Below, in pieces: positions 42,955-51,037 of a stretch of DNA of 64,000 bases; the first letter of the stretch is position 1; every line of letters starts with the position of its first letter. Made by a program: the position numbers and the translations under genes. Source of the stretch: an uncultured Slackia sp. Its GTDB lineage: Bacteria; Actinomycetota; Coriobacteriia; Coriobacteriales; Eggerthellaceae. The notes beneath the pieces are model-generated. The model saw only the letters and a program-made list of their open reading frames with translations, searched no databases and had not been told where the DNA came from. The stretch is from contig CAKUIK010000002.1 in NCBI GenBank assembly GCA_934661005.1, forward strand, positions 40,141 through 104,140. The letters run 5' to 3'.

Positions 42955-43748
42955 TACCACACCAGCTCCTTCGCGTTGAACACCGGGCCGTCAACGCACG
43001 AGCGGCGCTTGCCCGCCTGCGTTTCAACCACGCACGAAAGGCATGCGCCCACGCCGCACGCCATGCGCTTTTCCATCGAAACCCAGCACGGCACGCCCGC
43101 CTCTTCGGCGATAGTCGCGACCGCACGCATGAGCGGAGTGGGGCCGCAGCAATACACTGCGGAATAGTCGCCGCGCGCAAGCTCTTCGCGCACGGGCTCG
43201 GTGCAAAAACCCGCGTGGCCAAGGGAGCCATCGTCGGTAGCCACAATGGGATCGCGGCCCAACAGGCTCGCGTAGTCGTCACGCGTCACCATCATGCTGG
43301 CAGTTTGAGCACCGAGCACCACTTCGACCTCGTGGCCTTCAGACACGAGCTGTTCGGTAAACATGAACAAAGGCGCGGCACCCACGCCGCCGCCCACGAT
43401 AAGGCTTTTGCCCTCGGCGGGCTGCCAGCCGTGGCCCAAAGGCGCAATGAGCGAGCATACCGCGCCCGCAGCGACCTCAGTCAAATATGCCGTGCCCTCG
43501 CCCACCGTTTGGTAGATGATTTCGACGTTGTCGCCCTTGGCCGCATACACCGAAAACGGGCGGCGCAGAATATGCGCGCCGAAGCCCGGCAGCAGCATAT
43601 GCACGAACTGGCCGGGACGAATGGCCGCGGCGGTTTTCGGAGCGGCCAGCGTGATTTTATACAGGCGCGGACCCAGGTTCTCGTTCGAGACTACGCATGC
43701 GCGCTCCTCAAACGCCGGGGTGCCGTTATGCGCTTCGCATTCACACAT
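42954..43748 (-). CDS. pyrK: Dihydroorotate dehydrogenase B, electron transfer subunit
   Basis: 264 residues. PyrK binds FAD and a [2Fe-2S] cluster and passes electrons from PyrD to NAD. The FAD motif RRPFSVYAA, the nucleotide-binding GGGVGAAPLF and the cysteine cluster CGVGACLSC...RRSCVDGPVF are visible. It overlaps pyrD by one base. The 105 bp before it (43749-43853) are featureless. Confidence 0.94.
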   Translation of the reverse strand: MCECEAHNGTPAFEERACVVSNENLGPRLYKITLAAPKTAAAIRPGQFVHMLLPGFGAHILRRPFSVYAAKGDNVEIIYQTVGEGTAYLTEVAAGAVCSLIAPLGHGWQPAEGKSLIVGGGVGAAPLFMFTEQLVSEGHEVEVVLGAQTASMMVTRDDYASLLGRDPIVATDDGSLGHAGFCTEPVREELARGDYSAVYCCGPTPLMRAVATIAEEAGVPCWVSMEKRMACGVGACLSCVVETQAGKRRSCVDGPVFNAKELVW

Positions 43749-43853
43749 GGAAAACCCTTCACTTCATAATACAGACGAGGGCAAAGGCGCCTGCGCACCT
43801 TTGCCCGATATATCATACGCGAGCGGGCCACAATCCGCCCGCGCATATGCTCG

Positions 43854-45146
43854 CTATTCGACGATTGCGCCGTCGCAAAGCGTCGCTTCGCCACCGACGA
43901 ACACGTCGGTCGCGCGACCCTTGAGAGCAAACCCGACGAAACCGGAGTTGTGCGCCTTCGAACAGAAGTCGTCAGCGGCCACGGTCCATTCGACGCTCGG
44001 GTCGAACACGGTAATGTCGGCGACGCTTCCCTCGGCGATTTTCACCGGCTCCAGGCCGAGAATGTCGCGCGGGGCGACGGCCATAAGGTCGACCATGTCG
44101 GACAGGCCAATGACGCCCGGCTCGACAAGGTTCGTGAGAACCAGGCCGAGGCTCGTCTCAAGACCCGTCATGCCAAAGGGAGCGAGCTCGAATTCGCGAG
44201 CCTTCTCCCACGCGGCATGCGGCGCATGGTCGGTGACGATCGCATCGACCGTGCCGTCTTTGACGCCCTCGACAAGAGCGGCAGCGTCGGCGGCGGTGCG
44301 CAGCGGCGGATTCACCTTCAGGCTGGTTTCGTAGGCATCGGTCAGCGCATCTTCGGTAAGGAAGAGGTGGTGCGGCGTAACCTCGCAGGTCACAGGCAGG
44401 CCGGCTTCCTTGGCTTTGCGAACCATCTCGAGGCCCTTGGCCGTGGTGATGTGCTGAATATGCAGCGGGCAGCCCGTGAGCTCGCACAGCTGGATGTCGC
44501 GAGCGATTTCAAGCTCTTCGCCCGCGGCCGGCCAGCCAAGCATGCCAAGGCGCGTGGAAACGACGCCCTCGTTGACCTGGCCATCGCCCACAAGGCCGTT
44601 GTCTTGGCAGTGGGCCATGAAGACCTTGCCGAACATCTTGCCGTAGTCCATAGCGCGACGCATCATGCCGGCGTCCTGCACGCCCTTGCCGTCATCGGTG
44701 AAGGCAACGGCGCCATGGGCAACCATGTCGCCCATCTCGGCAATGATCTCGCCCTTCAGGCCGTGGGTGATGGCGCCCGCCGGATACACGCGGCACTTGC
44801 CAACCTCGGCAGCGCGGCTCTTCACGTATTCGATAACTGCGCCATCGTCGGCCACGGGATCGGTGTTAGGCATGGAGCACACGCCCGTGAAGCCGCCATG
44901 GGCAGCGGCGCGCGTGCCACTCGCGATGTCTTCCTTGAACTCATAGCCAGGCTCGCGCAGATGCACATGCATGTCGACAAGGCCAGGCACGAGCACCTTG
45001 CCCGTAAGGTCTTTCACCTCGGCGCCTTCGGCGGCAATACCCTCGCCCACCTGGGCGATTTTGCCATTTTCGACCAACACGTCGCACACGCAGTCGAGCT
45101 CAACCTGGGGATCGATAACGCGGGCGTTCTTAAGCAGCATTGCCAT
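43854..45146 (-). CDS. pyrC: Dihydroorotase
   Basis: 430 residues from ATG 45146, which shares a base with the pyrB stop (TAATG). It closes carbamoyl-aspartate to dihydroorotate. The class I amidohydrolase motif DMHVHLREPGYEFKEDI holds the first metal histidines. AHCQDNGLVGDG, LHIQHITTAKG and TDHAPH supply the others. The usual metal-bridging Lys/Asp pattern appears intact, so it should be active. Confidence 0.95.
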   Translation of the reverse strand: MAMLLKNARVIDPQVELDCVCDVLVENGKIAQVGEGIAAEGAEVKDLTGKVLVPGLVDMHVHLREPGYEFKEDIASGTRAAAHGGFTGVCSMPNTDPVADDGAVIEYVKSRAAEVGKCRVYPAGAITHGLKGEIIAEMGDMVAHGAVAFTDDGKGVQDAGMMRRAMDYGKMFGKVFMAHCQDNGLVGDGQVNEGVVSTRLGMLGWPAAGEELEIARDIQLCELTGCPLHIQHITTAKGLEMVRKAKEAGLPVTCEVTPHHLFLTEDALTDAYETSLKVNPPLRTAADAAALVEGVKDGTVDAIVTDHAPHAAWEKAREFELAPFGMTGLETSLGLVLTNLVEPGVIGLSDMVDLMAVAPRDILGLEPVKIAEGSVADITVFDPSVEWTVAADDFCSKAHNSGFVGFALKGRATDVFVGGEATLCDGAIVE

Positions 45147-46075
45147 TATTCGGCACCTCCCAAAAGCAGATACAGCACGGCCATGCGCACGCAAATGCCC
45201 GCATAGACCTGTTCGAGAATGACCGAGCGCTCGGGGTGGTCGGCCATGTAGCTGTCGAATTCCACGCCGCGGTTGATGGGACCCGGGTGGCACACGATGG
45301 CATCGGGGCGCATGAGGTGCTCGCGCTTCTTCGTGAGGCCGAACAGCTCGTGGTATTCGCGAAGGCTCGGGAACGGCGCGCCCTCGAGGCGTTCGCGCTG
45401 GATGCGCAGCATGTACACCACATCGAGCTCGGGCAGAACGTCGTCGAGGTACGGCGTCACATGGTCGGCGCCCAGCACCTCGGGGCATGCCGGCATAAGC
45501 GTGGCAGGGCCGACGACGGTCACTTCGGCGCCCATGATCTTCAGCGCGGGAATAAGAGAGCCACACACGCGAGAGTGTCCAATATCGCCCACGATGCCGA
45601 CCTTCAGGCCGTTGAAGTCGTGCTTGTGCTCCCAGATGGTGTACAGGTCGAGCAGCGCCTGCGTGGGATGCTGGTGTTTGCCGTCACCCGCGTCAACGAC
45701 GCTTGCCGGCGTGTGCTCAGAGATGATGCGAGGAGCGCCCGCATGCTTGTCGCGCACGATAATCATGTCGATCTTGTAGGCATTGAGCGTTTCCACGGTG
45801 TCGATGAGGCTCTCGCCCTTCACGGAGCTCGTGGAGGAGCCACCGAAGTTCAGGCTGTCGCAGGAAAGGCGCTTCTCGGCCAGCTCAAACGACGAGCGCG
45901 TGCGCGTGGAAGGCTCGTTGAACATGTTCACAACCGTGAGGCCCTTGAGCGTGGGAACCTTCTTGATCTTGCGCTGATTGACCTCGGACAGCGTTTTCGC
46001 CGTCTCGAGAATCGTCATAATGTCGGTATCGGAATACTCATTGATGTCGATGAGATGCTTGTGTTCGAAAGCCAT
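45146..46075 (-). CDS. pyrB: Aspartate carbamoyltransferase catalytic subunit
   Basis: 309 residues. It condenses carbamoyl phosphate with aspartate. FNEPSTRTRSSFELAEKRL is the carbamoyl phosphate motif, followed by KGESLIDTVETL, HPTQALLDLYTI and HPGPINRGVEFD. No regulatory PyrI subunit is present. Five bases after pyrR. Confidence 0.97.
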   Translation of the reverse strand: MAFEHKHLIDINEYSDTDIMTILETAKTLSEVNQRKIKKVPTLKGLTVVNMFNEPSTRTRSSFELAEKRLSCDSLNFGGSSTSSVKGESLIDTVETLNAYKIDMIIVRDKHAGAPRIISEHTPASVVDAGDGKHQHPTQALLDLYTIWEHKHDFNGLKVGIVGDIGHSRVCGSLIPALKIMGAEVTVVGPATLMPACPEVLGADHVTPYLDDVLPELDVVYMLRIQRERLEGAPFPSLREYHELFGLTKKREHLMRPDAIVCHPGPINRGVEFDSYMADHPERSVILEQVYAGICVRMAVLYLLLGGAE

Positions 46076-46080
46076 ACGAC

Positions 46081-46668
46081 TTATTCACCCCCCAGCGGCG
46101 CCGCATGCGCGCGGTCGCCCGGCTTCATATCCAGAATTTCAACCGCAGACGTTCCGTCGACCTCTTCGAGGAACAGGCGAACGTTTTCCTCGCGCGACGA
46201 GGGCACGTTTTTGCCCACGTAGTCGGCGCGAATGGGAAGCTCGCGGTGGCCACGGTCGACGAGCACTGCGAGCTGGATGGATGCGGGGCGGCCCAGATCC
46301 ATGAGGGCGTCAAGCGCAGCGCGAATGGTGCGGCCGGTGTAGAGCACGTCATCGACGAGGACGACGGTTTTGCCGTCGAGCGAGAACGGGATGTGCGTGC
46401 CGTGCACTTCGGGGGAAAGGTAGGTCAGGAAGTCGTCTCGATAGAAGCTGATGTCCAAGCTTCCCAAGGGCGGCTGCTCACCTTCGATTTCGGCAATTTT
46501 GTCGGCCAAACGCTTGGCCAAGACGTCGCCGCGGGTGACGATGCCCACAAGCACGATTTCACCCGCGCCGTGGTTCGCCTCCAGAATTTGGTGCGCGATG
46601 CGCGTGAGCGATCGCTCGATCTCGGACTCGTCCATTACGATCGATTTCACCTGGTAGGCGTCTTTCAT
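46081..46668 (-). CDS. pyrR: Bifunctional pyr operon regulator / uracil phosphoribosyltransferase
   Basis: 195 residues from ATG 46668 (MKDAYQVKSIVMDE) behind GAGAGGAGAG. PyrR binds UMP and the pyr leader RNA to force termination. Its PRPP loop VVLVDDVLYTGRTIRAAL and GIVTRGDVLAKRL are typical. The leader RNA upstream carries a recognisable PyrR binding loop (46807-46823) and terminator (46731-46763), so the operon is autoregulated by attenuation. Confidence 0.96.
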   Translation of the reverse strand: MKDAYQVKSIVMDESEIERSLTRIAHQILEANHGAGEIVLVGIVTRGDVLAKRLADKIAEIEGEQPPLGSLDISFYRDDFLTYLSPEVHGTHIPFSLDGKTVVLVDDVLYTGRTIRAALDALMDLGRPASIQLAVLVDRGHRELPIRADYVGKNVPSSREENVRLFLEEVDGTSAVEILDMKPGDRAHAAPLGGE

Positions 46669-46852
46669 ACACACTCTCCTCTCTTTGACTGAGTGCGTAC
46701 AGCTGACCCGTGCTGCCGGCCCGCCAGGGCAAAAAAAATGCCTTGGCCAGGGCTGGCTAAGGCTTCCGTGGGCACCATTATGTTCACGATCGGTGCCTAT
46801 CGCGTGCCTTGCCGGTCTCTCTGTACCGTCTTAAAGGACACTTGTCAGTATA
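46669..46852 (-). promoter_or_regulatory. pyr operon leader with PyrR attenuator
   Basis: A -10 TATACT lies at 46847-46852 (the -35 is weak). The leader then reads CAGAGAGACCGGCAAGG at 46807-46823, a close match to the known PyrR-binding loop consensus. A GGCACC...GGTGCC stem follows (about 46770-46796), then a terminator stem GCCTTAGCCAGCCCTGGC with its partner (46740-46763) and eight T residues (46731-46738). High UMP should favour PyrR binding and termination. Confidence 0.88.
46731..46763 (-). terminator. Attenuator terminator of the pyr leader
   Basis: A strong stem (46740-46763) is followed by a run of eight T on the minus strand, 63 bases before the pyrR ATG. Confidence 0.9.
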
Positions 46853-46954
46853 CACACCCACCCGCGTCCGCGTAACCCCCTTGGCGCGAATTTGCGGAAA
46901 ATGATGGCGGGCGGCGCGATTGCGAATGAGTCTTCGGGCGTCGCTCCGCCCGAC

Positions 46955-47103
46955 GATTCCGCCTGGCATGGGCCCGCGCGGAACCACGGTTCGCTACCGT
47001 TCGCCTTCGGCTCACTATGCGCTCACCTCGCTGCGTTCAACTTTAGAAAAAGAACGCGTTTGAACGCAGAGGGTTTCCGCGCAGGCCCATGCCAGGCGGA
47101 ATC
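46955..47103. repeat. Hairpin element A of a three-copy ~147-bp family
   Basis: Outer arms 46955-46985 and 47072-47103 pair over about 31 bp: the first 20 perfectly, then one mismatch and one bulged T. Inner arms CTGCGTTCAA (47031-47040) and TTGAACGCAG (47060-47069) form a second perfect 10-bp stem around a loop with TTTAGAAAAAG. Before the inner stem lies CTACCGTTCGCCTTCGGC and CTCACTATGCG, the core shared with elements B and C. It lies 3' of the gene at 47179 and upstream of the pyr promoter. Confidence 0.8.
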
Positions 47104-47178
47104 ACGGTTCGTGGACAATGCGCTGCACAGTCGCCCTGGCGAAAACCACAACACGCAGACCGACAAGGAGCGGGCACC

Positions 47179-47646
47179 CTACCCCAGCAAGCCGGCAAGC
47201 TTCGGGTTCATGAACAGGTTGTAATACGTCGCAAGCGCGATGGCGACAAGTCCCACGGCAATGTCTGCGACCGCCCAGATTTTCTGACGCTTCAAATACG
47301 TCTCCTTCGACACTCCCATGCTCAAGGCGCGATGGAGCGCGAACGGTTGCGAGGCAATGGCGAAAGCGATTGTTCCCGCCGTGAGCATCACGAACACCAA
47401 AATGCCCAAGGCAATGGCCACGGGCGTGCGGAAAGCGACGGCGTTGACGAAACACGTATCGGCCACAATCCACAGCGGATAGAAGATGATGGTCGCCCAC
47501 ATGCCATGCGCCGCCCCCCAAATGGGAGGCATGAAGAGCGCGCCGATATTGAGGCGCGGCACGCCCTTCAAGAGACGCTCCTCGGCAGCGTACTGTTCTT
47601 CCGTAATGGTCGGCGCGCTCTTCGTCGCCTGGCTGTTTTTGCTCAC
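47179..47646 (-). CDS. Membrane protein of unknown function
   Basis: 155 residues from GTG 47646, with AAGGAATAGATT upstream. An N-terminal polar 30 residues (TITEEQYAAEERLLKGVPRL) is followed by about three to four hydrophobic helices (FMPPIWGAAHGMWATIIFYP; PVAIALGILVFVMLTAGTIAF; IAVGLVAIALATYYNLF). I do not recognise the family. It starts 3 bp after the maturation protease, so the two are likely co-expressed. The C-terminus is 75 bp from hairpin element A. Confidence 0.72.
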   Translation of the reverse strand: MSKNSQATKSAPTITEEQYAAEERLLKGVPRLNIGALFMPPIWGAAHGMWATIIFYPLWIVADTCFVNAVAFRTPVAIALGILVFVMLTAGTIAFAIASQPFALHRALSMGVSKETYLKRQKIWAVADIAVGLVAIALATYYNLFMNPKLAGLLG

Positions 47647-47649
47647 AAT

Positions 47650-48246
47650 CTATTCCTTATGGGTCGTAAATCCGAAATCGGCAGGTTTCGCGGGCTCGAT
47701 CGCCTCGATAGGGTCGGCATGCTCGGCGTCGCTTGGCGAAGGCGGCACAAAGGGAGTGCCGTCAGCGTTGTGGAAACGCACGCCCAAGCGCACAAGCTCG
47801 GCAAGCACCGAATCGACGAGAAGCGGCAGCGCCCCATGAACCTTGGGCGTGAGGCCCTCGATGAAGCTTGCGGGGCTCATATTTTCCACCTGAATGCCGA
47901 AGCACACGCCATCGGCGTCATGGCCCAAAAGCGACGCCGACGCGAGCAAATCGGACAGGCGCATGTCGTGCAGCGACTGCATAACGCCATGGCCCGCGAT
48001 GTCGCCCGGCGCAAAGCGAAACACCGTGCCGGGTTGCTCGCCCGTGCCATCAACCGCGTCGACGACAATCACGAAATCGGCATTGCAGACATGAGGCAGC
48101 AAATCCATAGTCATGCATCCCGCATCGTAGAGCGCGACATCGTCGCCAAAGCGATAACCCACCTCAAGCGCGTCATAGACAGCCGGCCCCACGCCATCGT
48201 CGAGCATAAGGCGATTGCCAATGCAGAGAATCGCGATATTCACCAC
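47650..48246 (-). CDS. Hydrogenase maturation protease-like protein (HyaD/HycI family)
   Basis: 198 residues from GTG 48246, preceded by GGGGG. These proteases trim the C-terminus of [NiFe]-hydrogenase large subunits after nickel insertion. CIGNRLMLDDGVGPAVYDAL carries the family GN-x4-DDG-G motif with the metal-binding Asp, VVDAVDGTGEQPG the second, and the SLHDMRLSDLL His the third. The last 45 residues are a Pro/Asp-rich tail. No hydrogenase genes are in the window, so it acts on a distant locus or another target. Confidence 0.85.
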   Translation of the reverse strand: MVNIAILCIGNRLMLDDGVGPAVYDALEVGYRFGDDVALYDAGCMTMDLLPHVCNADFVIVVDAVDGTGEQPGTVFRFAPGDIAGHGVMQSLHDMRLSDLLASASLLGHDADGVCFGIQVENMSPASFIEGLTPKVHGALPLLVDSVLAELVRLGVRFHNADGTPFVPPSPSDAEHADPIEAIEPAKPADFGFTTHKE

Positions 48247-48252
48247 TGCCCC

Positions 48253-49449
48253 CTACTGCCCAAGCTCTACGGGCGTCACACGCGTCGAACGGCTCGGATC
48301 AATGGTCATGCTTTGGAAGCGGTCGGCCATGAATTCGTTGCCGTAATAGTCCTCGAAGAACTGCTCCATAGCATTCACCGGCTCCATTCCCGCCTCGCGC
48401 TGGTACCAGCAGTCAAATGCGAGCATGGTCATAACAGCATTGACGAGCATGAGCGCGGCGCACACCGACGTTAGGCCGTATCGCCATTTCCAAGGAATCG
48501 CATTCACGACCTTGAGCATACGCGGCAAAAGCAGCTTGATCCACACGCATCCCAAAACGCCCCACATGGCCATGAACATGCCATTGGTTCGACCGTCGAT
48601 AGAGAGGAACGTGCCCGTATAATCCCAGGCCATAATGCCGAATGCGAATTGGAAGAACCAGCTCACCAAGTACTCGAACGCGCCGCCGATAACGGCACTC
48701 ACCAAGAAGATCACAAGGAAATTCGCCTTGTGGAAACGATTGAGCGCAATGGTCATGAGCACCGCGCCAATGCCATAAATCGGCGAGAACGGCCCATACA
48801 GAAGCCCCGCGCGATCTTGGTAGACGCCCGGTTCAACAACGGCCATGTGATAGATGACCTCGATGACCAAACCGAGCACGCAGCACACCACGAAGATCCA
48901 GAACAAATTGAAGAAGTTCAGCTCAATGTAGCCCTTGCCCGTTTCATCGCGGCCGAGAGTTCCATCTTCGGCGCGCTCGCGCGTCTCGAGGTCGGCCAGC
49001 TTGCGCTGGAGGCGGCGTTCTTCAGAAAGCGACGGGTCGATGTAGGACAGCAGGGCAACGAGGAACACCAAATGGAGCACCTCGTAAAGGCCTGGGCCAT
49101 GCAGGCCCGAAAGCATAACCTCGCACACCATAACGGCGACGTTGATGGCCACAAGCACCTCGGCCGCGACGCGCGCGCCACGGCGTCGGTCGCGAAGCAT
49201 GCGCACGCCCAAAACGATGGACATAATGGCCCCGATGCCCGTGAGGGCGATTTGCACAATGGCGATGACGAGCGTCGTCGTGTCGATTGGAGTGCCGATA
49301 TCGCTCGTGAGCGACGGCAGGTAAATGCCCAGAATAACGGCAACTGGTATCGAAATCACCGACAGCACGATGAGCGCGACCGCATATATCTTGAGCAGCA
49401 GCGGAATTTTCTTTTTCGAAGGCGTCGCAAGCGATGTCGATGAGGTCAT
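48253..49449 (-). CDS. PF06541-type multi-pass membrane protein with an extra N-terminal domain
   Basis: 398 residues. Residues 15-150 form about four helices not seen in the shorter paralogue, then a charged coiled segment (ERRLQRKLADLETRERAEDG, about 153-172). The PF06541 core follows (about 185-390) with LVIEVIYHMAVVEPG, YGPFSPIYGIG, GGAFEYLVSWFFQ and a C-terminal LAFDCWYQREAGME. It is clearly paralogous to 32607-33305. Function unknown. It is followed 6 bp later by the hydrogenase maturation protease. Confidence 0.8.
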   Translation of the reverse strand: MTSSTSLATPSKKKIPLLLKIYAVALIVLSVISIPVAVILGIYLPSLTSDIGTPIDTTTLVIAIVQIALTGIGAIMSIVLGVRMLRDRRRGARVAAEVLVAINVAVMVCEVMLSGLHGPGLYEVLHLVFLVALLSYIDPSLSEERRLQRKLADLETRERAEDGTLGRDETGKGYIELNFFNLFWIFVVCCVLGLVIEVIYHMAVVEPGVYQDRAGLLYGPFSPIYGIGAVLMTIALNRFHKANFLVIFLVSAVIGGAFEYLVSWFFQFAFGIMAWDYTGTFLSIDGRTNGMFMAMWGVLGCVWIKLLLPRMLKVVNAIPWKWRYGLTSVCAALMLVNAVMTMLAFDCWYQREAGMEPVNAMEQFFEDYYGNEFMADRFQSMTIDPSRSTRVTPVELGQ

Positions 49450-49454
49450 ATACC

Positions 49455-49694
49455 CTATGCCCTTCCCATTCTTTCAAATATGCAAATCAGTGTTCCTATA
49501 ATAACCATGCGCAGCGCACAACGCCCACGCAAGCGCGCATCTTCGCTCAAAAGCCAAGTTGCCAGGGCGAGAGCCACGCTGTCGAAGCGCGGAGCATTGC
49601 GTAACGCCATTGGAAACAGGAGCGAACGCGGCGGCATGCGCAAAGCCCACGCGCGATCGCGAAAGCGAAACGGCGACAGAGCATCGCTGAACAT
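49455..49694 (-). CDS. Possible 79-residue membrane protein (low confidence)
   Basis: The frame MFSDALSPFRFRDRAWALRM ends with a hydrophobic VALALATWLL and MVIIGTLICIF. It stops 5 bp before the PF06541 gene and uses codons like its neighbours for its first 60 codons. No good ribosome site is present and its 3' end overlaps a likely promoter (TATTATAGG at about 49497), so it may be spurious. Confidence 0.3.
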   Translation of the reverse strand: MFSDALSPFRFRDRAWALRMPPRSLLFPMALRNAPRFDSVALALATWLLSEDARLRGRCALRMVIIGTLICIFERMGRA

Positions 49695-49854
49695 GCCCGC
49701 GATTGCACCACCGCAGGGCGCGCAAAGCCGGTTTTGTTACGGCACCGTCACGCGCCGCCAAGTTGGTTACGCCGCCGTTACCTTGTTGCGATAGAATCGG
49801 CGTTAGACATAAGCACGAACACGTAGGGCGTTATTCGCTTCCAGAGAGGCGGCT
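49695..49854. other. Upstream region of xpaC-telA
   Basis: Apart from the direct-repeat operator and -10 given separately, nothing else is recognised in this part of the 405-bp intergenic stretch (49450-49854). Confidence 0.5.
49737..49798 (+). promoter_or_regulatory. Two GTTAC-N6-GTYAC direct repeats ahead of a -10 box
   Basis: GTTAC-N6-GTCAC at 49737-49752 and GTTAC-N6-GTTAC at 49767-49782 each have an 11-bp period and start 30 bp apart. TAGAAT (49793-49798) is a -10 box 10 bases after the last repeat. This spacing is that of PhoB/OmpR-class activators that replace the -35. Which regulator binds is not known. Confidence 0.5.
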
Positions 49855-51000
49855 ATGGCTTCTTCCAAAAACATCGGCGACCAGATTTTCAATGCGGTGC
49901 AAAACGCCGTAGATTCGCAAGACTTCAGCAACCTTCAAGCGAGCATCGAGAAAAGCATCGGCATCGCCGCTGAAGGAATCGCGCGCGGCTTGAGCTCTGC
50001 ATCGGACGGCATTCGCCGAGGGCAAGAGCAGTACGCTCTGGCGCAGGCCAAAAAACGCCGCGAAGAACAGATGGCAACCATTTACGCGAACCCCAGCGGG
50101 CAACGCAGCGTTGGCATCGCGCTCGTCGGTTGGGGCCTCGTCTTGGTTGTGCCGGGCCTCGCTGGAACGGTTTTCACGATTGGCGCGGGTTCGGTTCTCG
50201 TGGGGGGCATGCTTGCAGCGGCGACGGTCGCGGGCGGCGCCCTGTTCGCGATGGGCATCAAGCGCCTGAATCTCGTGAACCGCTTCGAGCGCTACCGCGA
50301 CACCATAGGTTTGCGTGATTTCTGCTACCTCGACGAACTTGCAGCCAACACCGCCGACTCGACGGAAAACGTGCGTAAAAACGTGAAAGCCATGCTTTCA
50401 CGCGGCCTGTTCAAGCAAGCGGCGCTCGGAGACGGCGAAAACTTCTTGGCGCTCACAACCGACGCCTATCAGCAATACCGCCAAGCGCGAGGCAAGGCGA
50501 TCGAAAAGAAGCAGCAGCAAGCGCTCACGCAGGGCGAGCATTCGCAGCTCGACGCCGAAACGCAAGCCCTGCTCGCACGCGGAAATGCCTATATCGCGCA
50601 AATTCGCGAGAGCAACAAGGCCATCCCGAACCCGGAAATCAGCAAGAAGATCGACCAAATCGAACACGTGGTGCGCACGATTTTCCAACGCGCGGCAGAG
50701 CGCCCCGAGGTCATCGACGACCTCGACCATTTGATGGATTACTACCTACCCACCACGGTCAAACTCCTTGACGCCTATCGCGACTTGGATGCGCAGCCCA
50801 TTCAAAGCGAAACCATCTCGCAGTCGAAGCGCGAAATCGAAGGCGCGCTCGACAGTCTGAACGTCGCATTCGAGAAGCTGCTCGATTCGGTCTTCCGCGA
50901 TATGGCGATTGACGTTTCATCCGATATTTCGGTGTTGCATACCGTATTGGCACAGGAAGGCTTGGTAGAAAGCCCCTTCGACAAGCAAAAAGGCGAATAG
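49855..51000 (+). CDS. xpaC: XpaC-like protein (5-bromo-4-chloroindolyl phosphate hydrolysis family)
   Basis: 381 residues, ATG 49855 with AGAGAGGCGG. The first 75 residues are polar and helical. Two membrane helices follow (about 83-100 and 104-135, GWGLVLVVPGLAGTVFTIGA; LAAATVAGGALFAMG). A long cytoplasmic helical region with a winged-helix-like segment (RDFCYLDELAANTADSTENVRKNVKAMLSRGLF is split around 155-190) and the VRTIFQRAAERPE block complete it. XpaC proteins pair with TelA in tellurite/anion stress loci; the enzymatic activity in the name is an old phenotype. telA follows 37 bp later. Confidence 0.82.
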   Translation: MASSKNIGDQIFNAVQNAVDSQDFSNLQASIEKSIGIAAEGIARGLSSASDGIRRGQEQYALAQAKKRREEQMATIYANPSGQRSVGIALVGWGLVLVVPGLAGTVFTIGAGSVLVGGMLAAATVAGGALFAMGIKRLNLVNRFERYRDTIGLRDFCYLDELAANTADSTENVRKNVKAMLSRGLFKQAALGDGENFLALTTDAYQQYRQARGKAIEKKQQQALTQGEHSQLDAETQALLARGNAYIAQIRESNKAIPNPEISKKIDQIEHVVRTIFQRAAERPEVIDDLDHLMDYYLPTTVKLLDAYRDLDAQPIQSETISQSKREIEGALDSLNVAFEKLLDSVFRDMAIDVSSDISVLHTVLAQEGLVESPFDKQKGE

Positions 51001-51037
51001 CCCGCAAGGCGCGCGAACCTCAAAGAAAGGCACGACC

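Noticed and set aside
43854..45566. Longer pyrC with 140 extra N-terminal residues
   Set aside because: The extra part is Arg-rich and overlaps pyrB; the coupled ATG at 45146 fits the family length.
47102..47521. Minus-strand 139-codon frame overlapping the 155-residue membrane protein
   Set aside because: His/Arg-rich shadow frame; the overlapping frame has clear membrane helices and a good ribosome site.
49480..49794. Plus-strand ORF of 104 codons before xpaC
   Set aside because: Arg-rich, no SD, and it covers the promoter region of xpaC.
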